NCBI GenBank assembly: GCA_018056275.1
Contig: JAGPFW010000040.1
Span: 1-6,087 of the forward strand
Direction: 5' to 3'
Source: Patescibacteria group bacterium
GTDB lineage: Bacteria > Patescibacteriota > WWE3 > UBA101185 > UBA10185
DNA length: 6,087 bases
A model generated the notes under the pieces. That model was given only the letters and a program-made list of their open reading frames with translations. It did not search any database and was not told the origin of the DNA. Numbering within the stretch: position 1 is the stretch's first letter; each line of letters opens with the position of its first letter. The position numbers and the translations under genes are program-made. Positions 5,911-6,087 of the stretch are shown here, piece after piece.

Positions 5911-6000
5911 TGAAAATTATTAATTGTACGACCATCCATTGGATTGTTGATAAATCCCTCCATGATCTTTAGATTTTCCGATTAATTTTTAAACTAAAAA

Positions 6001-6009
6001 TGATATACT
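6001..6009 (+). promoter_or_regulatory. extended -10 promoter of rsmI, predicted leaderless
   Basis: TGATATACT is a TGn extended -10 element joined to TATACT (6004-6009; five of six to TATAAT). No -35 box is visible at 15-18 bases, which is typical for extended -10 promoters. Seven bases (CCCTCCT context) separate it from the ATG at 6017, so transcription should start at or one base before the start codon. The bases just before the ATG are pyrimidine-rich, the opposite of a Shine-Dalgarno. Confidence 0.65.
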
Positions 6010-6016
6010 CCCTCCT

Positions 6017-6087
6017 ATGGCTTGCTTATTCGTCATTTCAACACCAATAGGTAATATGGAAGACATCTCAATACGCGCAATAAATAC
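6017..6087 (+). CDS. rsmI: 16S rRNA (cytidine-1402 2'-O)-methyltransferase, N-terminal fragment cut by the window edge
   Basis: Only the first 23 codons are present, and the frame is open to the last base. The N-terminus, LFVISTPIGNMEDISIRAIN at residues 4-23, is the conserved opening of RsmI. The usual pattern is a hydrophobic strand, then TPIGN, then (L/M)EDI, the start of the tetrapyrrole-methylase-like Rossmann fold. RsmI methylates the 2'-hydroxyl of C1402 in the 16S rRNA decoding centre using S-adenosylmethionine, acting with RsmH. The ATG is directly preceded by an extended -10 promoter. The rest of the gene lies outside the window, so completeness cannot be judged. Confidence 0.88.
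   Translation, partial: MACLFVISTPIGNMEDISIRAIN

Noticed and set aside
5941..5957. GGATT/AATCC inverted repeat upstream of rsmI, a possible terminator or operator.
   Set aside because: The stem is 5 bp with a 7-base loop and an overlapping alternative fold, no T-run follows directly, and it lies well upstream of the promoter.

Overview
The window looks like ordinary chromosomal DNA from an AT-rich bacterium with a compact genome. The intergenic gaps are very short (1, 13 and 33 bases inside gene groups), the start signals are unusual, and the core proteins have slightly reduced or divergent motifs. This fits a member of the Patescibacteria (Candidate Phyla Radiation). That placement is an inference from overall style and protein flavour; no marker gene in the window was placed phylogenetically. 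The code is standard: Trp is TGG at the codons checked and all reading frames are intact. There is no transposase, integrase, CRISPR array or obvious phage gene, so this is not an accessory island.

The left two thirds (193-4294) is a minus-strand group read right to left. It starts with leucyl-tRNA synthetase (leuS), then a 12-helix major facilitator superfamily transporter, then a free-standing tRNA-binding OB-fold protein of the Trbp111 / MetRS C-terminal type. The last of these also has its own possible promoter. The leftmost 192 bases hold only two inverted repeats and a doubtful 35-codon reading frame.

The right third runs on the plus strand. Ribosomal protein L33 (rpmG, 59 aa) is followed one base later by a membrane-anchored thioredoxin-fold protein with a CPYG active-site motif. 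Next comes an acidic 167-residue protein I do not recognise, which has the only strong Shine-Dalgarno sequence in the window. A GC-rich hairpin without a U-tract follows, and then the first 23 codons of rsmI (16S rRNA 2'-O-ribose C1402 methyltransferase), cut by the window edge. Most recognisable genes serve translation (leuS, Trbp111-like, rpmG, rsmI).

The most interesting non-coding signal concerns gene starts. leuS, rpmG, rsmI and possibly the Trbp111-like gene each have a sigma70-type -10 box only 6-9 bases before the start codon, with no Shine-Dalgarno. This predicts leaderless or nearly leaderless mRNAs. The leuS and rpmG promoters also face away from each other and interlock within about 30 bp, each -35 box lying in the other's spacer, so RNA polymerase probably cannot occupy both at once. 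I see no clear new multi-gene system; the unknown acidic protein is the main unexplained gene.
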